Below, in pieces: positions 35,931 through 49,869 of a stretch of 64,000 nucleotides of DNA. Source of the DNA: Lates calcarifer. Lineage: Eukaryota; Chordata; Actinopteri; Centropomidae. The stretch is from positions 10,478,363-10,542,362 of the forward strand of contig NC_066844.1 in NCBI RefSeq assembly GCF_001640805.2. Reading direction: 5' to 3'. Position 1 is the first letter of the stretch. Each line of letters opens with the position of its first letter. A model generated the notes under the pieces. That model was not told the DNA's origin. It made no database searches and saw only the letters and a program-made list of their open reading frames with translations. Made by a program: the position numbers and the translations under genes.

Positions 35931-38900
35931 GTAAGTTGGACTTCACATATCTAACCCCGTTCCTGATTTCAGAGAGTGGAGCGCATCATTCGCTCTTTTT
36001 CACCTCCACTCTTACCATTCACCTGTTCTCTTTCTCCTCCTCATCATCTTCACATCATCCTCCTCCGTTCTCTTTACCTCCAGCTCAGTGGCCGCTCAGG
36101 TTAATTGTTAACCATCCACACACACACACACACACACACTCGCACTCTCTCCGTCTGTCTCTCGCGGTCTCTCTTTCTCCCCCCCAGACTTAATAACTTA
36201 CCAACACCGCTACACCCCCACCCCCCCGCGCGCTAAGACCCTTACAAAAAAGTCAACCCACAAGTGAAAAAGCACATGTTCTTTTTTGGAAAAGGCGCGG
36301 GTTTCGATTTAGGTGAAATTTCATAGGTTATACTTTATTGACAATGACAGTGCATTTTGAGTGTAAAAAGAAGTTTTATATATGAAGCTAACAAATAGAT
36401 ATGTTAGAATAACATTCAGCTACAGCCTGAAGAAAAAAAATCATAAAGTCGGCGTCAGGTGTCATTTGTTTTTAAGTGACCTGGTCTCCTCTGCGAGTTT
36501 TCTCACCCTGATTCCCCCCAACCCCATTTGAGAGGAGTTGTTCTGATGAATCTGATCAGTACATTTAGAACAGATGTAGCAGATACCTAATAGAGAGAAT
36601 TAAGATTTTAGGCTGTAAAAACTTGATGAGCTATCTTTTTTGTAAAAAATAAATAAATAAATCTTCACTTCAAGTAACTGTGAGGCGTTCACAGACCAAT
36701 TAAACCCCATTCATCCTCAATGTCATTTTTCATCCTCCTAATTTCATGTTTTAGTCAACGCTATTGCCTTGTTGCAGGTCAAGAGAAAGTAGAACATTGA
36801 TGAAGTCATAATTATGCAGGTGTGGGACAGGTTAGCTGCATCTGTGCTAAAGAACTACTGTAACAAAAATACCAAAATTATAAAATGAAGACGGAGACAG
36901 ATATTACCAGAATACCACATGAATATTAGAGTGATAGCAAAATACTTATAATTACATAAAGTAAAATAAAACCACCATTAGTTTACCATTAAATTCTACA
37001 GATGGTGGCCAAGTGAACATAATGCAATATCACTGGGATATCTCTGGAGAGTAGAAATAATAGGAAGCTTAAGCAAGGTTAGTAAAAGCTGACGCCCATG
37101 TAAGAATATTTTATTGTTAATTTATGTATTTAATTCAAGAAGATGTCAGAGCCATCAGACAACAGGAGTCTAGTTAAGTCCCCGTCGGGGATAATGCACA
37201 GCGTGAGCCTGTAGCTGAAGTGCACAGTGCCACCTCTTCCTGGGGCCGGTCGGTTGGGTCGCATGTGTGTGCCTGCTCTCCCGGCAGCCTGTGGGAGGTG
37301 GTTAGGTGGGTTTCTGCATTCCTCCACAGGCTCCGCTCCATTTTCTGCTGCCATTCATTCCTTCCAGCTTCAGCAAATTTACAAGCAGCGCTCATCATTT
37401 CAAAGGGACTTTTCCCTTTCTCTTCCACAGAATCGAGGCTCAGATGATATGAATTAAACTTGACACTGATACAGTTATTATTATCTGAAACGCTTCCCTG
37501 CTCTTCTAATCTTCCTATGGGGGATTAAAAGGGGTGGCAACTTTGCTAAATAGTGACTGCATGTTGACTTTCATAGCTGTATTTTTATTTTACTTCATTT
37601 TCCTTGTGTTAATGCCTTGACGAGATTCATAGGATCACCACAGCCTACTATGTTTATATGAGAATAGTGCTGCAGACGGCCTAACTGATATTGTTGACAG
37701 ATTCATCAGAATAAGTCAAATTAAGGCCACGCCAAACAACTCTGCCTACCTTGAACTCCGTCACTGAGTGCAGGGTAATTGTGCTGTTTGGGGCTGAAGG
37801 CGTGGTGACAGCAGCACAGAGCAGGCATGTACAGGCAAGCTGCCGAGCTGCCAGTCTGCTCTACGGGATTATACTGTTCAGGAAAACCTGTGTGGGGCTG
37901 TGTGGACTGTATCTGAGTCCTCAACACCTCAACAAACCCTCATGCTTCAGTCTCACCTGCACACAGCAGCAGGTAGGCTCAGGGTCAAAGGATGGGAAGC
38001 AATTAGATTACTGCTGTTAACAAGTGGTGGGAGCTCAGATCATAAAACATGCAACAACTAACTTTCTGTATATACAGAACAGTTCAGCACAGCAGCATTT
38101 GGCTTCATCTCTCACATGTCACGAGACTGTGACTTACTGTCAATAAAATATTTCAATGAAATGACGTGAGAACATGGACGAATTATGAAACAGTCGGCCC
38201 TTGAGCACAGACAAGACTTTCTCCTACAGAGGAGCATAGGCCCAGGGCCCACCTGACTCCTGGGTACCTGACTGGCCTGTTCAGGAATCCATCTGTGAGT
38301 GGGAAGAGTATGCATCTAGATGGCTGAGGTTCATTTTAATATAAATAATGAATAATGTATTGATTTGTTTCAACAACAAAAAAAAAAGACTTTTTGTCTT
38401 TTAATTTCCTGCCTATGTGGGAATGTGTTATGTTGCGTAGGTTGACATGTGTTAGTATTTGTGTTTTATTATGTGTTTATAACAAAACAACATCATAACA
38501 GAAGTGGCCATTCAAAATGTGTGTTATATACAGTATATAAATATTTTTGCTCCGTCCAGTTGGCTTAATACTGTGTAAAAAGCTGATTATTCAAAATTAC
38601 ATTATTAATAAAATCTACATTACATATTTTACAATAAGGTGAAAAGTTAAAGTTATATTTTAATTTATATTTGTAATTCAGGTTCCAGACTAGCAAAGCG
38701 AAAATCAGCTGGTGTAGTGATTGTAATACTAAAACTTTAAAAAGCTGGATTACAGGCATGATAAATTAAGCATCGGCACTTTGAAAACATCAAGCTGCTT
38801 CTGCAACCGGCTGAGCCAGTTGTAAGCCACTTAACACAGAATGTAACGCTGCACCAAAGATCATCTTTTTAATCTGTCGAGTATGTGGTGATGTCAGGTC

Positions 38901-41900
38901 ACGTGACCTCCTTATTTATAATTGTGGACATGTGTTCTCAACCTTTAGAACTTTACAGCAGGCTGTGTGATCTGACCGGGACTGCGACTTGAGTTTACTA
39001 TGCCAATAGCAACAGAATATTAAAAGACAAAAGTGGAAGTGGAACAAATGAAAAAAGGGGCTGGACACATAAAGTCAATACAGTTTGCAGGGGGCAACCC
39101 AGTGATTTAGATTTAAACAGCCAGACAACTCTGAGGAGGCAAAAATTGTATGATAAAAATGTTCAAAATCGAAGCAGCAGAGGCTGATATATCATGACTT
39201 TATGGGAAAAGTCAGACATTACACATCACAGGCTGAGTAATAGCTTTATATGTTAAGTCAGTGGAGTAAGTAAAGATCTACCAGTTTAATCCGATTGTTT
39301 TGTTTGTTTGGATGGTGATAGTGTTTTTTAACAGTAGATTAAATTTTGCTTGTACTTCAACCAGTGAAAAGATACCCAGGACTTGAAATGCAGTGAATTT
39401 AGACAAAATATTGTGTTTTAGAAAACTATGTAACAGTTTGAGTTTTCAGTTATATTTGCACAGCATTGTTACTATTGATTAATCCTGCCAAAATATTTTC
39501 TGGTTTTCTGTCTTCTGTAAATTGAATACCTTCAGGGTTTTGGACTGTAGGCCATGTTAAGCTCTGAGAAACTGTGGTGGGCGTTTTCCACAATTTTCTG
39601 ACATCTTATAGATCAACCCAGTATTTGTTAATCATGAAAAATACTCAGAAGATAAATATATAATGATAATAATTATAATAATTACAGCTCTCATTCTGTT
39701 CATAAACTGTATTGGAGAAATACGACATGCTATAATTATTTCACCCATGAGACATTTCTTTAAATCTGCATACATGATTCACAACAGCTTAACTGTTTCT
39801 AACACCTGTCAGCTGCTCTTGCGTCACAGTAAACCGCAGCCTGAACTGGACTGTTTGTTTACCTCACCTGTACCTCTGCCTGTCACCGTCACCTTTAGTC
39901 TGTGAGCCAGGATGTAATCACTTTGCCAAATCTCGGTGGCTGCTGAGTCATCTTTGGCGTCCCACCGAGGAACAGGGATTTCAGTGCTACTTTTCATTAG
40001 TCTGTCTGTCGTCACCCTCCTCCTCCTCTTCCTCCTCTTACCCTGCACCGACTGGTTCTGCTGCACCTGCATGCTGCTCCAGGTCAGCTGTGAGTGTATG
40101 CGTGCGTGTGTGCATGTCTGTGTTTTTGTATGTAGGATTTTCGTTTTATGATAGACTATGTAATCTGGCATCTCCCTCAACAGTGGCACACACTCCATAA
40201 TTACAACTCCAACTGCAGAAGAACGGAAGCCACTTACACACCCACTTCAACCCACACAGCGACACATGTGGAGCTGAAGACAATGTTAGAAAGGAGGCAT
40301 AAAAGTTGTCTGTGTGCGTATGTGTGCGAGTGGATTCACTTTAGTCTGCAGAAGAAAAAATCTGAAGTTTTAATCTGTAAAGTTACTTACGAATTTAAGA
40401 AGTTTTACAGTAAAGGCTTGACAGATTCTGTTCTGTAGGGTTTTGCAAATATATGGTCAGAAACCAAAGATGAATAAAAATTTTGGAGGCACCCCTGTGG
40501 CTTAGGAGTTAAAGGATTGTTACTAATCCTCTGCCATAGCTCCACTGGAGGTACATTAAGAAGCTGTCTCTTAATAGTCAGTATGAATGATTATAGTAAT
40601 CAAAACCTGTTTTAGTGTATATACATGTACATGAACATGTGAGTATTGTTTTATGACAATGCTATTATAATGAATAATGATAATAACAATGAAACACAAC
40701 ATCAATGGTTCAAATCCAGTAAGGGAATTTTTGTTGCAGCTACCTTGTGTCTCATCTAGTTTTACTGCTTGAAATAAAAGTATAATAATGCTGAAAATCA
40801 AAAATCAATCCACAAATTCTAAATTCTGACCTGGTGAAGTGATAGTGCTAGAGGGCGGAAGTTAGGGGATCACCAAAGTGATTACAATTCATCCTGAGGT
40901 GGGCACGAATGCCTGTACTAACTTGCATCGTGATCCATCCAAAAGCTGTTAAGATAGTTCATTCAAAACAAAAATGTCAATTTCATGGTGGTGGTAGATA
41001 AAAAGGGTAGGAGGATCACCAAAGTCATCTGGATTCATCCTCTTAGGACCTTGAATCTACAACATTCCATGCCTTACCATCCGATATTTAAGTGTTGCCT
41101 ACAGTGATGAACTTGACAGCTACTGGATGGATTTGGTTCAGATGTTCATGGTTTTGTAATAACATTCTGCAATAACTGTGATGATCCGCTGACTTTTCAT
41201 ATAGTGACATCATCAGCGGCATCAGTCGCAATGTTTTACTTGTGTTTCATACGAGTCAGCAAATGTTAGCATGTTGACACACTAAACTAAGATGATGAAC
41301 ATGGTAAATATTACACCTGCTGAACACAAACTTAGTTAGTTAGTTATTGTGAGCATATTAACTTGCTGACATTAGCATGTAGCTGCAGCATGTATGGCAT
41401 ACTACCATGAGTGTAAACTCTTACTCTTCTGTGAAATGATTCTGTGTCCTTGTTTCAAAATGTTTTCAAAGGTTTCTTAAAATGCAAGAAAAAAAATCTC
41501 AAACACTGACCTAAGAAAATGTGCTTGAGAATAATTACACTCACCACTGCTGTGGATAAAGGAGGATTACATCTGGCATGTGTCTTAAGAAAAGACCAAA
41601 AACAAGAGGCCTTACTCAATTTCATTTATTTGTTTAGTTAAACTATCATGGATCTGCTCTGCAGAAAGGATTACAACCCTCATTTATTTGCTTAGGAAAG
41701 CATGTCTCCTTTAAAACCTAGAAAGAGTTGAGTGTTTACATTTTAAACACTTCACTTTCAGTAGGGAACAGCGGGTTCAAGTCTGGAGGTGCTACTGTCA
41801 ACGTGAAGAAAAAGATACAGCAGAAAGGCAAACAGAATATGGAAGTGAATATAGCTGGAAGGTAACATTATCACTGAATGATCTGGTTTAGACAGGATAA

Positions 41901-44900
41901 TTAAATATGGTGTTTTGTGTGTATGCTTCATCAAACCAAAGAGACAAAGGAGGTAGGTTCGGGAGGATGCTGAAACTCAGGAGAGAGAGATGGTCCAAAA
42001 TGGTAGTCTAAGCTCTTTAGAGGCTCAGTCCAGATGCTGCAGGTTCATGCACATAGGCCTCTTTACTCCACCTACAAACAACCTGCAGGAATAAAAAAGG
42101 AAAAACAGCAGAGCAAAGCAGGCAGGCAGACAGAGTGGGAGATTTGTCACAGTTATATCTCAGATAACTCACTAACCCTAACTCTAACCTCATGTCAACT
42201 ACGTCCATTTATATATTGCAGGATAAAGAGCACACACACTGGTCCTTTTTTCAGTCCCTCTCAGTCTCTCGCTTTGTCTTTCTGTTTCTTTGTGTGTGTG
42301 AGTGTATACTTTTACGTGTAAGTGTGTGAACATATATGCATATGTCCTGGACGGCCAGATGCTAAAGATATGGCAGCTGATGGGTAACCAGAGAAAGCAG
42401 AGACCTTGGGTTCGTGGTACTTGTGGTACATGCTGGCGCCTCACACTTCTTTTACACCCTCTCACACACACACAAATACACACACAGACAGATACAAATG
42501 TGGTGGAGCTGCTGCGTGTTATTTCAAGACCTCTTGTCACCAGAATGTGTACAATTATTGTGACACACTTGGAGCCACGGGAATCACTCAGGGCAACCAG
42601 ATTATGGCCAGGAGAGCACGGGCTGACGAGGAAACACCATGGTTGGTGAAACTTGCAAGTGAGCAAGTAATAGATGGGAACAGTTTACTTGATAATGTTC
42701 ATAGGCAAATGCATGTTATTGTAAACCAGAGGTAGCACCTCTTTTGTAGTTAAGCCCACTTACTTCAACACCTTTGCCCGATTGCAGCATTTTGCATCAA
42801 AAATCTAAACTCATAACTCAGTCAAATCAAAATACACAGACACCATATACCGACATTGTCTTCAGTATCAAAGTAATCCAGTGATAGTGGGCTATGCATC
42901 AATGTGTACACTGCAAACAGACCAAAAGCATAAGCTAAGAGATCCTGCTCAGTAGTGATGAGAAGGAACCAGATAAGTGAGAGCCATGCTGTAAATGAAT
43001 TCTAACCTTGTGCACAGAGAGTTCTTTATACATACAAACTTGTGTACAACACACTGTTTACATATGTGTGTTAGCTGTGTAAACAGTAAGCAGGAGTGGT
43101 AAATGGTGCGCGTCCAAACTTGCCCACTGCTGACTTCATGACTGATTTTAACTTTACAAGCAAGCTTATCTCATTATCTATCCAAACTGAATGTGAAAAT
43201 AAAAACTGTATGTTCATCTTTGACACTGTAGAAAAACCCTTCACTAATGCAAATATATGGATGCACATCATGTGAGTTGTCTTTTATTTTAGCCAGTGTG
43301 TTATGGTAAAGCCATCCTGTTCACTTGCTCACTTTCTTTCTGTGTCATTAGAAAGTCATGAGATTGTCAACCTACTCAATTTCCAATCGCATTTTCTCAT
43401 ACATGTTGGTATCAACACACTCTCCTCTTGCAGCTCATTGACTTTAAATAGGCCATAATTAAAACAAATTCTCAAAAAAATATAGCTTACCATAGATTTG
43501 CAATAACTACAGACACATTCATTTCTTTGCAAGCCACTTGGCATCTCTGTGCAGCTTTTTGCCACTTTTGGGTTAGGGTTATTTAGCCCACACATACTGT
43601 AGGCTGTGTGGTTGAGTCTTTTCTGGTAAGGTGTTGGTGGAGACCAAAACACACAAGCTAATAGGATTTGTCAGGTGTTCTGAATGGTGTTCTCTCTGCT
43701 CTGTGTCTGGTTTAAGCAGCAAATTGTTGGAAGGGAATGTAAATTATAATAATCGGATGATACATCAGAGTCTCTTTGACACTCTACTGGTCAAAAATGC
43801 AGCTTAAAAAAAACACTCTTATAATTTACAAAGTGAGCTTGATGCACAGTCCCATTTTATGTTTTAAATATGAATTAAGTACTGAGTTATCATATTATTA
43901 TGTCTCTAATAATCTAAATGTCATTTACCATTATCCGCTAGTGTTTTTAACTATTGGACTGTTAAAAAGTTGATACAGTGTTACTTTTGTCTCTCAGCTG
44001 ACTCGTACTATTTTAGCCTGCAACTCAATAAAAATGGCTGACACGATGTGTAGAGAGATCAAGGGACACTGGCACCCACTGGAATCTGATTGGCCAGGCC
44101 TGGTGTTCCCTCGCCAGATTTTCAAGTTAGCTTCTGGCAAGGACTTATGGAAGCTTGTTGAATACAAACTACTTCTGGCTCTGTGGGTGGCAATGTCAGC
44201 CTGTCTGTTCGTTGGTCAGTCCACCACCAGACCTGTTGCTGGAAGCTGTGCAGACATTCATGGAGCCCAAAAAAATGTATCATACTGACTTTAGTGATCT
44301 TGACTTTTCCCCTAGCTGCACCATGAGGTTGACATTTGTGTTTGTTTTTTTGTGAAACATCTGAAGAACTGTTTGATGAATTGCCCTTGAATTTGCTACA
44401 CACGTTCATGTATCCTACAGGATGAAATGAAATCACTGACTCCTTTACTTTTAATCTATCGCTATAATCAGATTCACTTTGGCTTACCAAAAACCTCCTA
44501 AATTAATATCTCACAGAACTGCTAGGATGGCTGTGGACTATTAGTTGTTGTTTTTTGTTTTTTTGTTTTTTACAAATTGGTTTAAATGACAAGATACTTA
44601 AATATGACTGTCTACTACCTGTAAACACTCTTTTCACATTTAAAAGAAAAAGCTAAAAACTTGTTTTTCAGAAAGTCATGAACATAGCTCTACAAAAGAA
44701 AACACACTGAGAGCTAAAAGCTGCACCCTGTGAATGGATGATGTTTTACAGAGATGTAGAGACTTGCTTGTTGAAAAGCTGATATGATCATGCATGCCGA
44801 TCATCTTTGCCCAACCAAATCCAACAGCGCAAAACCTCCACGTCACTTTGGTGGTATGATACATTTTCTACCAGCTTCACTCATAGTTAGCTAGCTACTA

Positions 44901-47900
44901 AGCTGACTTTACCTAAACAGAGAAATGGTCACAGGTACACAGCACAGGAATCAGCTGCAGCCAAGACCTGCATTTAGAAACAATCAGCTGTTCGCAGCTA
45001 TTGTTTCCCAAGAGCTACAGACCGCCAACATGGCCGCCAGAGTGTTTGTTACATCACCTGAAATACGATAGAAAGAAGGACAAAGAATCAGAGGACAGTG
45101 ACATTAACACAGGCTGTAGACTGTGCTCGGATGAGGCCAGTGCCCATGAACATTACACTGACACACACATACACACACACTAATTGGTTTCTAGGATTTT
45201 GGGGCCGTGGCACTAACACCAAGCAGGAGGTTAATTTCATGGCTTTTATTGCCTCTTTTCCCCAAATGTGTGTGAAAGTGTGTTTTTGTGTGGATATGTA
45301 TGCGTGTGTGTGAGGGTTGTGGTGTTGGCAGAGCATGTTATTTTTAGGGGGAAATGAGCTCTAGTGGAGCCAGCAGCATATAAATACACCCAGACACACG
45401 CGTGGGCACATAAAAACACACACACAAAACTCTTCTAGTGTGAGCTGCTAGCTGCGCAGTAAAAGTGTTAATTGAACTCATCATTTTTATTTTCTCCTTT
45501 AACTCCTTCCCGTCTTATCACTTCACTGTCTCCCTCCTTCCACTTTTTTTGTCTTTCCTTCACTGTCTGACTTAAAATGATCCCCTCCGTCCTTTTTCCA
45601 TTTTCTTTCCCCTCACATTCTCCCTCCTCCTTATCTTTCATTCTTTCCATCGGAGGTACTGTCTCTTTCAAACATTTATTTTATTTGTCACTGAATACAG
45701 AAAAGCAGAGCTATTTTCACTAGTATGACTCAAAATTAGATCCACCTAGCCTTACAATACAAAAACCCTCACACCCACCGATTATGACCACCACCACCTC
45801 CACCTGAAGGTGGCTATATGCCAGCAGTGCTCTGTTTTTTATTTGTTTTATTTGTTGTTTTATATTTGATTTTTTTGTTCATAAGCATTTGAGAAGTTTT
45901 ATCTATCATTTAAATTATTCACACTTTTTTGAACCCTGGCAAAGAAATACATACAACATATTACTTCCCAAATGCCTCACATTCTATATCTGAACATCTG
46001 TATTTCAAAGCATAGATTATCCTTAAAATCATATAGTCTTCATAGATACATACTCATTACATCAACAACATGCATTTAAGTTGCAGGGTAAATCTTGCAG
46101 TCATGCCTACATCAATGACAATTATGCCAGAGTTTATGGTGAGGTGTGTTTCAAGTTATTATCAAATAGTGTTGTGGTCATGTTTTAATATAAAAGTTGC
46201 AACCTCTGACTGCTGGCATGAACTTGAATGTAAACTCAGAATACTGGTGTTGAGGGCAAACATTATCTTTCTGTGTTTTATGAATGTTTTACAGTCCACT
46301 TCCAAGTGCATTACAAACTAAGGCTGTCCCGTTTTCAAAATTATTCAAGATCGCAAATTCATTCAAACTAATTTGAATGCACCCTCCTCCCCCATGCACT
46401 CTAACCTGCTCCCCCAAAACACCACAAAATATTATCATTTTCGTTACTTTATTAACTTGTTCCTCTGCTCATCTGCGCTGCCTCCACTGGTTCACCAGGA
46501 TAGTGAGCTAGCAGGTGAGTCTGATACACTTAAAGAGACTGCAGCCTACATTTCGAACATGTCATTACAGCTCGAATATGAATTTTTCACCCCACATTCG
46601 AACGAATGTTCAAAAATTAAAAGAAAAGAAAGAAAAAATTAAGAAAAATTAGACTGTGTTGCCATCCTGTTAGTGTAAAAAAAGTTAGTGCTAGGTGGTT
46701 AAACTGTTGATTGGAATTATGCTTGATGTGTAATAAAATACTGTTTTAACAGACACCTGCCAGACATTCTCTGTGTTTTCTGTCAACAAACTGACAGAAT
46801 GGTAGATGTAATCTGGACATACAATACAGTAATTGATAGAGGACTGGTTGTAAACCTATACCGAACCTTATAGAATAGGTTTAATTTTCTCTTCATACAA
46901 TACTTACATACATTGTGTACAGTGAGAGGATTATCAGTGGCTGTATTTGCTGAGAGATTCCTTCTTAAAGTAAGTCTGTATGAAAATGTTCAGCCAAAGC
47001 TGCTATGAGGCTTTAACAGTCTTTTCAGAATGTAATATCTTTTTTAATGGTAAATGTCACTTAAATTGCAGAACTGCACAAAAGAAACTGTGAATGGACT
47101 CCGTGGCCTGCCTGAGGTAGTGCCCTCTAGGCAACAATGACTGAGTCATTCAGTCATGATGAGTAGATATTTTGGGGGAGAAAATCTTCAAGATGAAGCA
47201 TTACCTGTCAGAAATTTCTGACAAATATGGAAAAATATTTTTTCTGAGGTTTGGAGGTCAGCTGCAGCACAGCACTGCGAAGTTTTAGTCTTAATGAGTG
47301 ACACCGAAGCAGGGTAGATGCTCAATGGCACTGGACTTGAGAGAGGTTCAAAGGTTAACATGAGGTCTGTAAGAAGTTAGTGTTGGTTAGTTGTCTTTGC
47401 AGCTCCCCTTTTTTCTTTTCACTCAGGAAAGATGTTATCAAGACCCCTATCAGCATAGTCTGATATATAGAGGTGTACAATAGTTCTTTTTTAAGTTATT
47501 TTTTGGGTCTCTCTTTGTGAAGAGAGACAGGAAATGGGGAGAATGTAGGCATGCAGTAAAGGTCTGACCAGATTGGGAGTCGAACCAGGGACTCACTGCC
47601 CAGAGCGCTAAGGCCCATGTAGTATGTCAAAGACAGGTTTATTTTATTATTATTATTATTATTATTTTGCCACCTACCTGTAATTTAAGAATTTAAGCCA
47701 GAGTTTGCTTTGAACAGACAGTGGACAGTGTTTCAGGAACATGCTGGACAGACAAGAAAAAAAACAGTCCGTCTTCAACTGCTAGGACACTGAACATCAG
47801 AAGCTGTTGAGTCTTGTGAGGTACCTGAAGGTAAACTGAGAGAGTAGTGCCCTCTAGAGGTCACTATATGTTTTGCATACTGTAGATGTCCACTGCAGAG

Positions 47901-48374
47901 GGGACAGGGAGGGTTAGCTCAGGTCACACCACAGTCACACTTTACGAGCACTTTAAATCTCTGCTGCCTGCAGCCTCTCAACAGGCAAGAGTGAATGTAA
48001 GGGTTTACTGTTAGTGTTTGTGAAACTGTGTTATTGCTTCGTGTCATTTGAATTCTCCTCCTGGCACTTTGTTGGTCTGAAGAAAAACATTTTGGTGCAT
48101 CAAGTTAAAGACTCAGTTGTAACTTGTTGCAGTGCTGCTCGCAGGTTTGTTAGCTCAGTGCACAGTGCTTCAGTAGAAAAGACATTTCTTAGACTCTTTC
48201 TTGCAGCTCTCCTCCTTGCATTTCCCATCCATGCTATATTTACCTGTCACTGTGTACCTCCGCTGTGTGCTCAGTGCTGGAAAGGCAAACATGAGGATAT
48301 TTTCATATAAATACACATTAGAGATGATGGAGGTGCAGAGAGTCCTCCACAGTTTCTGAGCATTTGTGTCATTT

Positions 48375-48436
<62 letters not shown>

Positions 48437-49816
48437 CAATGCTGCAAAGTTTACTGAAGTGTATTGCTGTCATGCAGATGTGTCCAACTTCTGTATCCCT
48501 CTCTCCCTGCTTTTTCTCTTCTCTACTAGCCATAATCTCTCTTCCTTTTTAGATAAAGATAATTACATTTCAAATACATTTCAGCCAGAACATAAAGGTT
48601 GCACCATGGCAGACAGGTAAAGACAGGGTTTAACAAGGGAGTTTAGATCAAACTACAAAGAAATAAAAGGTGTCAGATCCTAGTAGCTTAATAGCAAAAG
48701 TTATTTATCTGTATTTACTTAAACTTAACAGACTTAACAAGGGGATATCTACAGCTTGCTTGTTTTGTCTCACAATAGTTTAAAAAGAAAAGAAGCAGGA
48801 AATTCTCACATTTAAGAAGCTAAGAACAAGCAAACCACTCTCATATCTGTTCATTCAAAATGAAGCTGGAAGAAATCACTGCTCTTGGCCAAGATATAGT
48901 CTGGCACAAAACCTCTGCTAAAACTGAATCCCTGTTTTTAAACTGAAGTTTGTGCATAGTCTATGCAAACAAGATATAACGTATTACGTAGAAAGCTTTA
49001 GAAGTGCCGATTGGTGGATTTTGTTTTCTTCAGGCAGGCTAGGTTTTTTCCTCCTGTTTCCAATCTTAATGCTAAACTAAGCTAACCATCTATTGGCTTT
49101 AGTGTCATATTTACCATACAGACATGATATGTAGGAGTGGTTTTGAGCCTCTCTAAGTTTCTGCAGAAACTGAGAATGCAAATACACTTATTTCAAACAA
49201 TGTCAAACTATTCCTTTAACCACTGGGGGGGGGGGGGAGTCTATGGTAACAGCATGTGCAACAAAACAGGCCTTACCTAAGCTCAAAGGTCCACTAACTA
49301 CCTTCAGAGCTTTCAAGGGTATATCATGATCCTCATTGGGAATGAAGCTCTAAAAGCTGGTACACAGACCTTTGAGCTTAGATTGTTTTGTTACATACAA
49401 CCTTACTATCATTCAGTCACAATCACAGCTACCGTTTTATTGGAAAAAGCAGTAAATCATATTTATAAATGACTCAAAAGTGATTTTTGCATGCTTTTCA
49501 TCATTTTTATGTCCTCCCTTGTGATGCAAGTTGTTATCTGTAGACAGGAAATAAGTGTCTTCTCTGTTTAGAATTATCTTTTATTTTCAGTTTTAGCCTC
49601 CCATGAGGCTGTGGGGGGCTCTGGGTGGGAGGTATGGAGCATTCCACCTGGACAAAAGTGCGTTCGCAGGCCACTGTGTGTTTGTGTTGCATTACACATT
49701 GCAGCCTTCACAACACCACTGGCTCCACTGGGCTTAGGCCCCTGGGATTTAAGCACGCAACCACCAGAGGCCAGAGAGAGAAGAGGGAGAGAAATGAAGA
49801 TGAAATGTGGGATGAT

Positions 49817-49869
<53 letters not shown>

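Larger units (their letters stand above)
35931..40834. other. wnt4 intron 1, first part
   Basis: Begins at the exon 1 donor. (CA)n at about 36117-36139. A GC-richer unique island lies at 37130-37460 and a 12-bp palindrome at 38897-38908. 39985-40080 is pyrimidine-rich (CTC/TCC). No hidden exon is supported. Confidence 0.6.

Noticed and set aside
42199..42666. 155-codon minus-strand frame in wnt4 intron 1
   Set aside because: No similarity to a known protein; it includes CA-repeat translation, and + strand frames overlap the same sequence.
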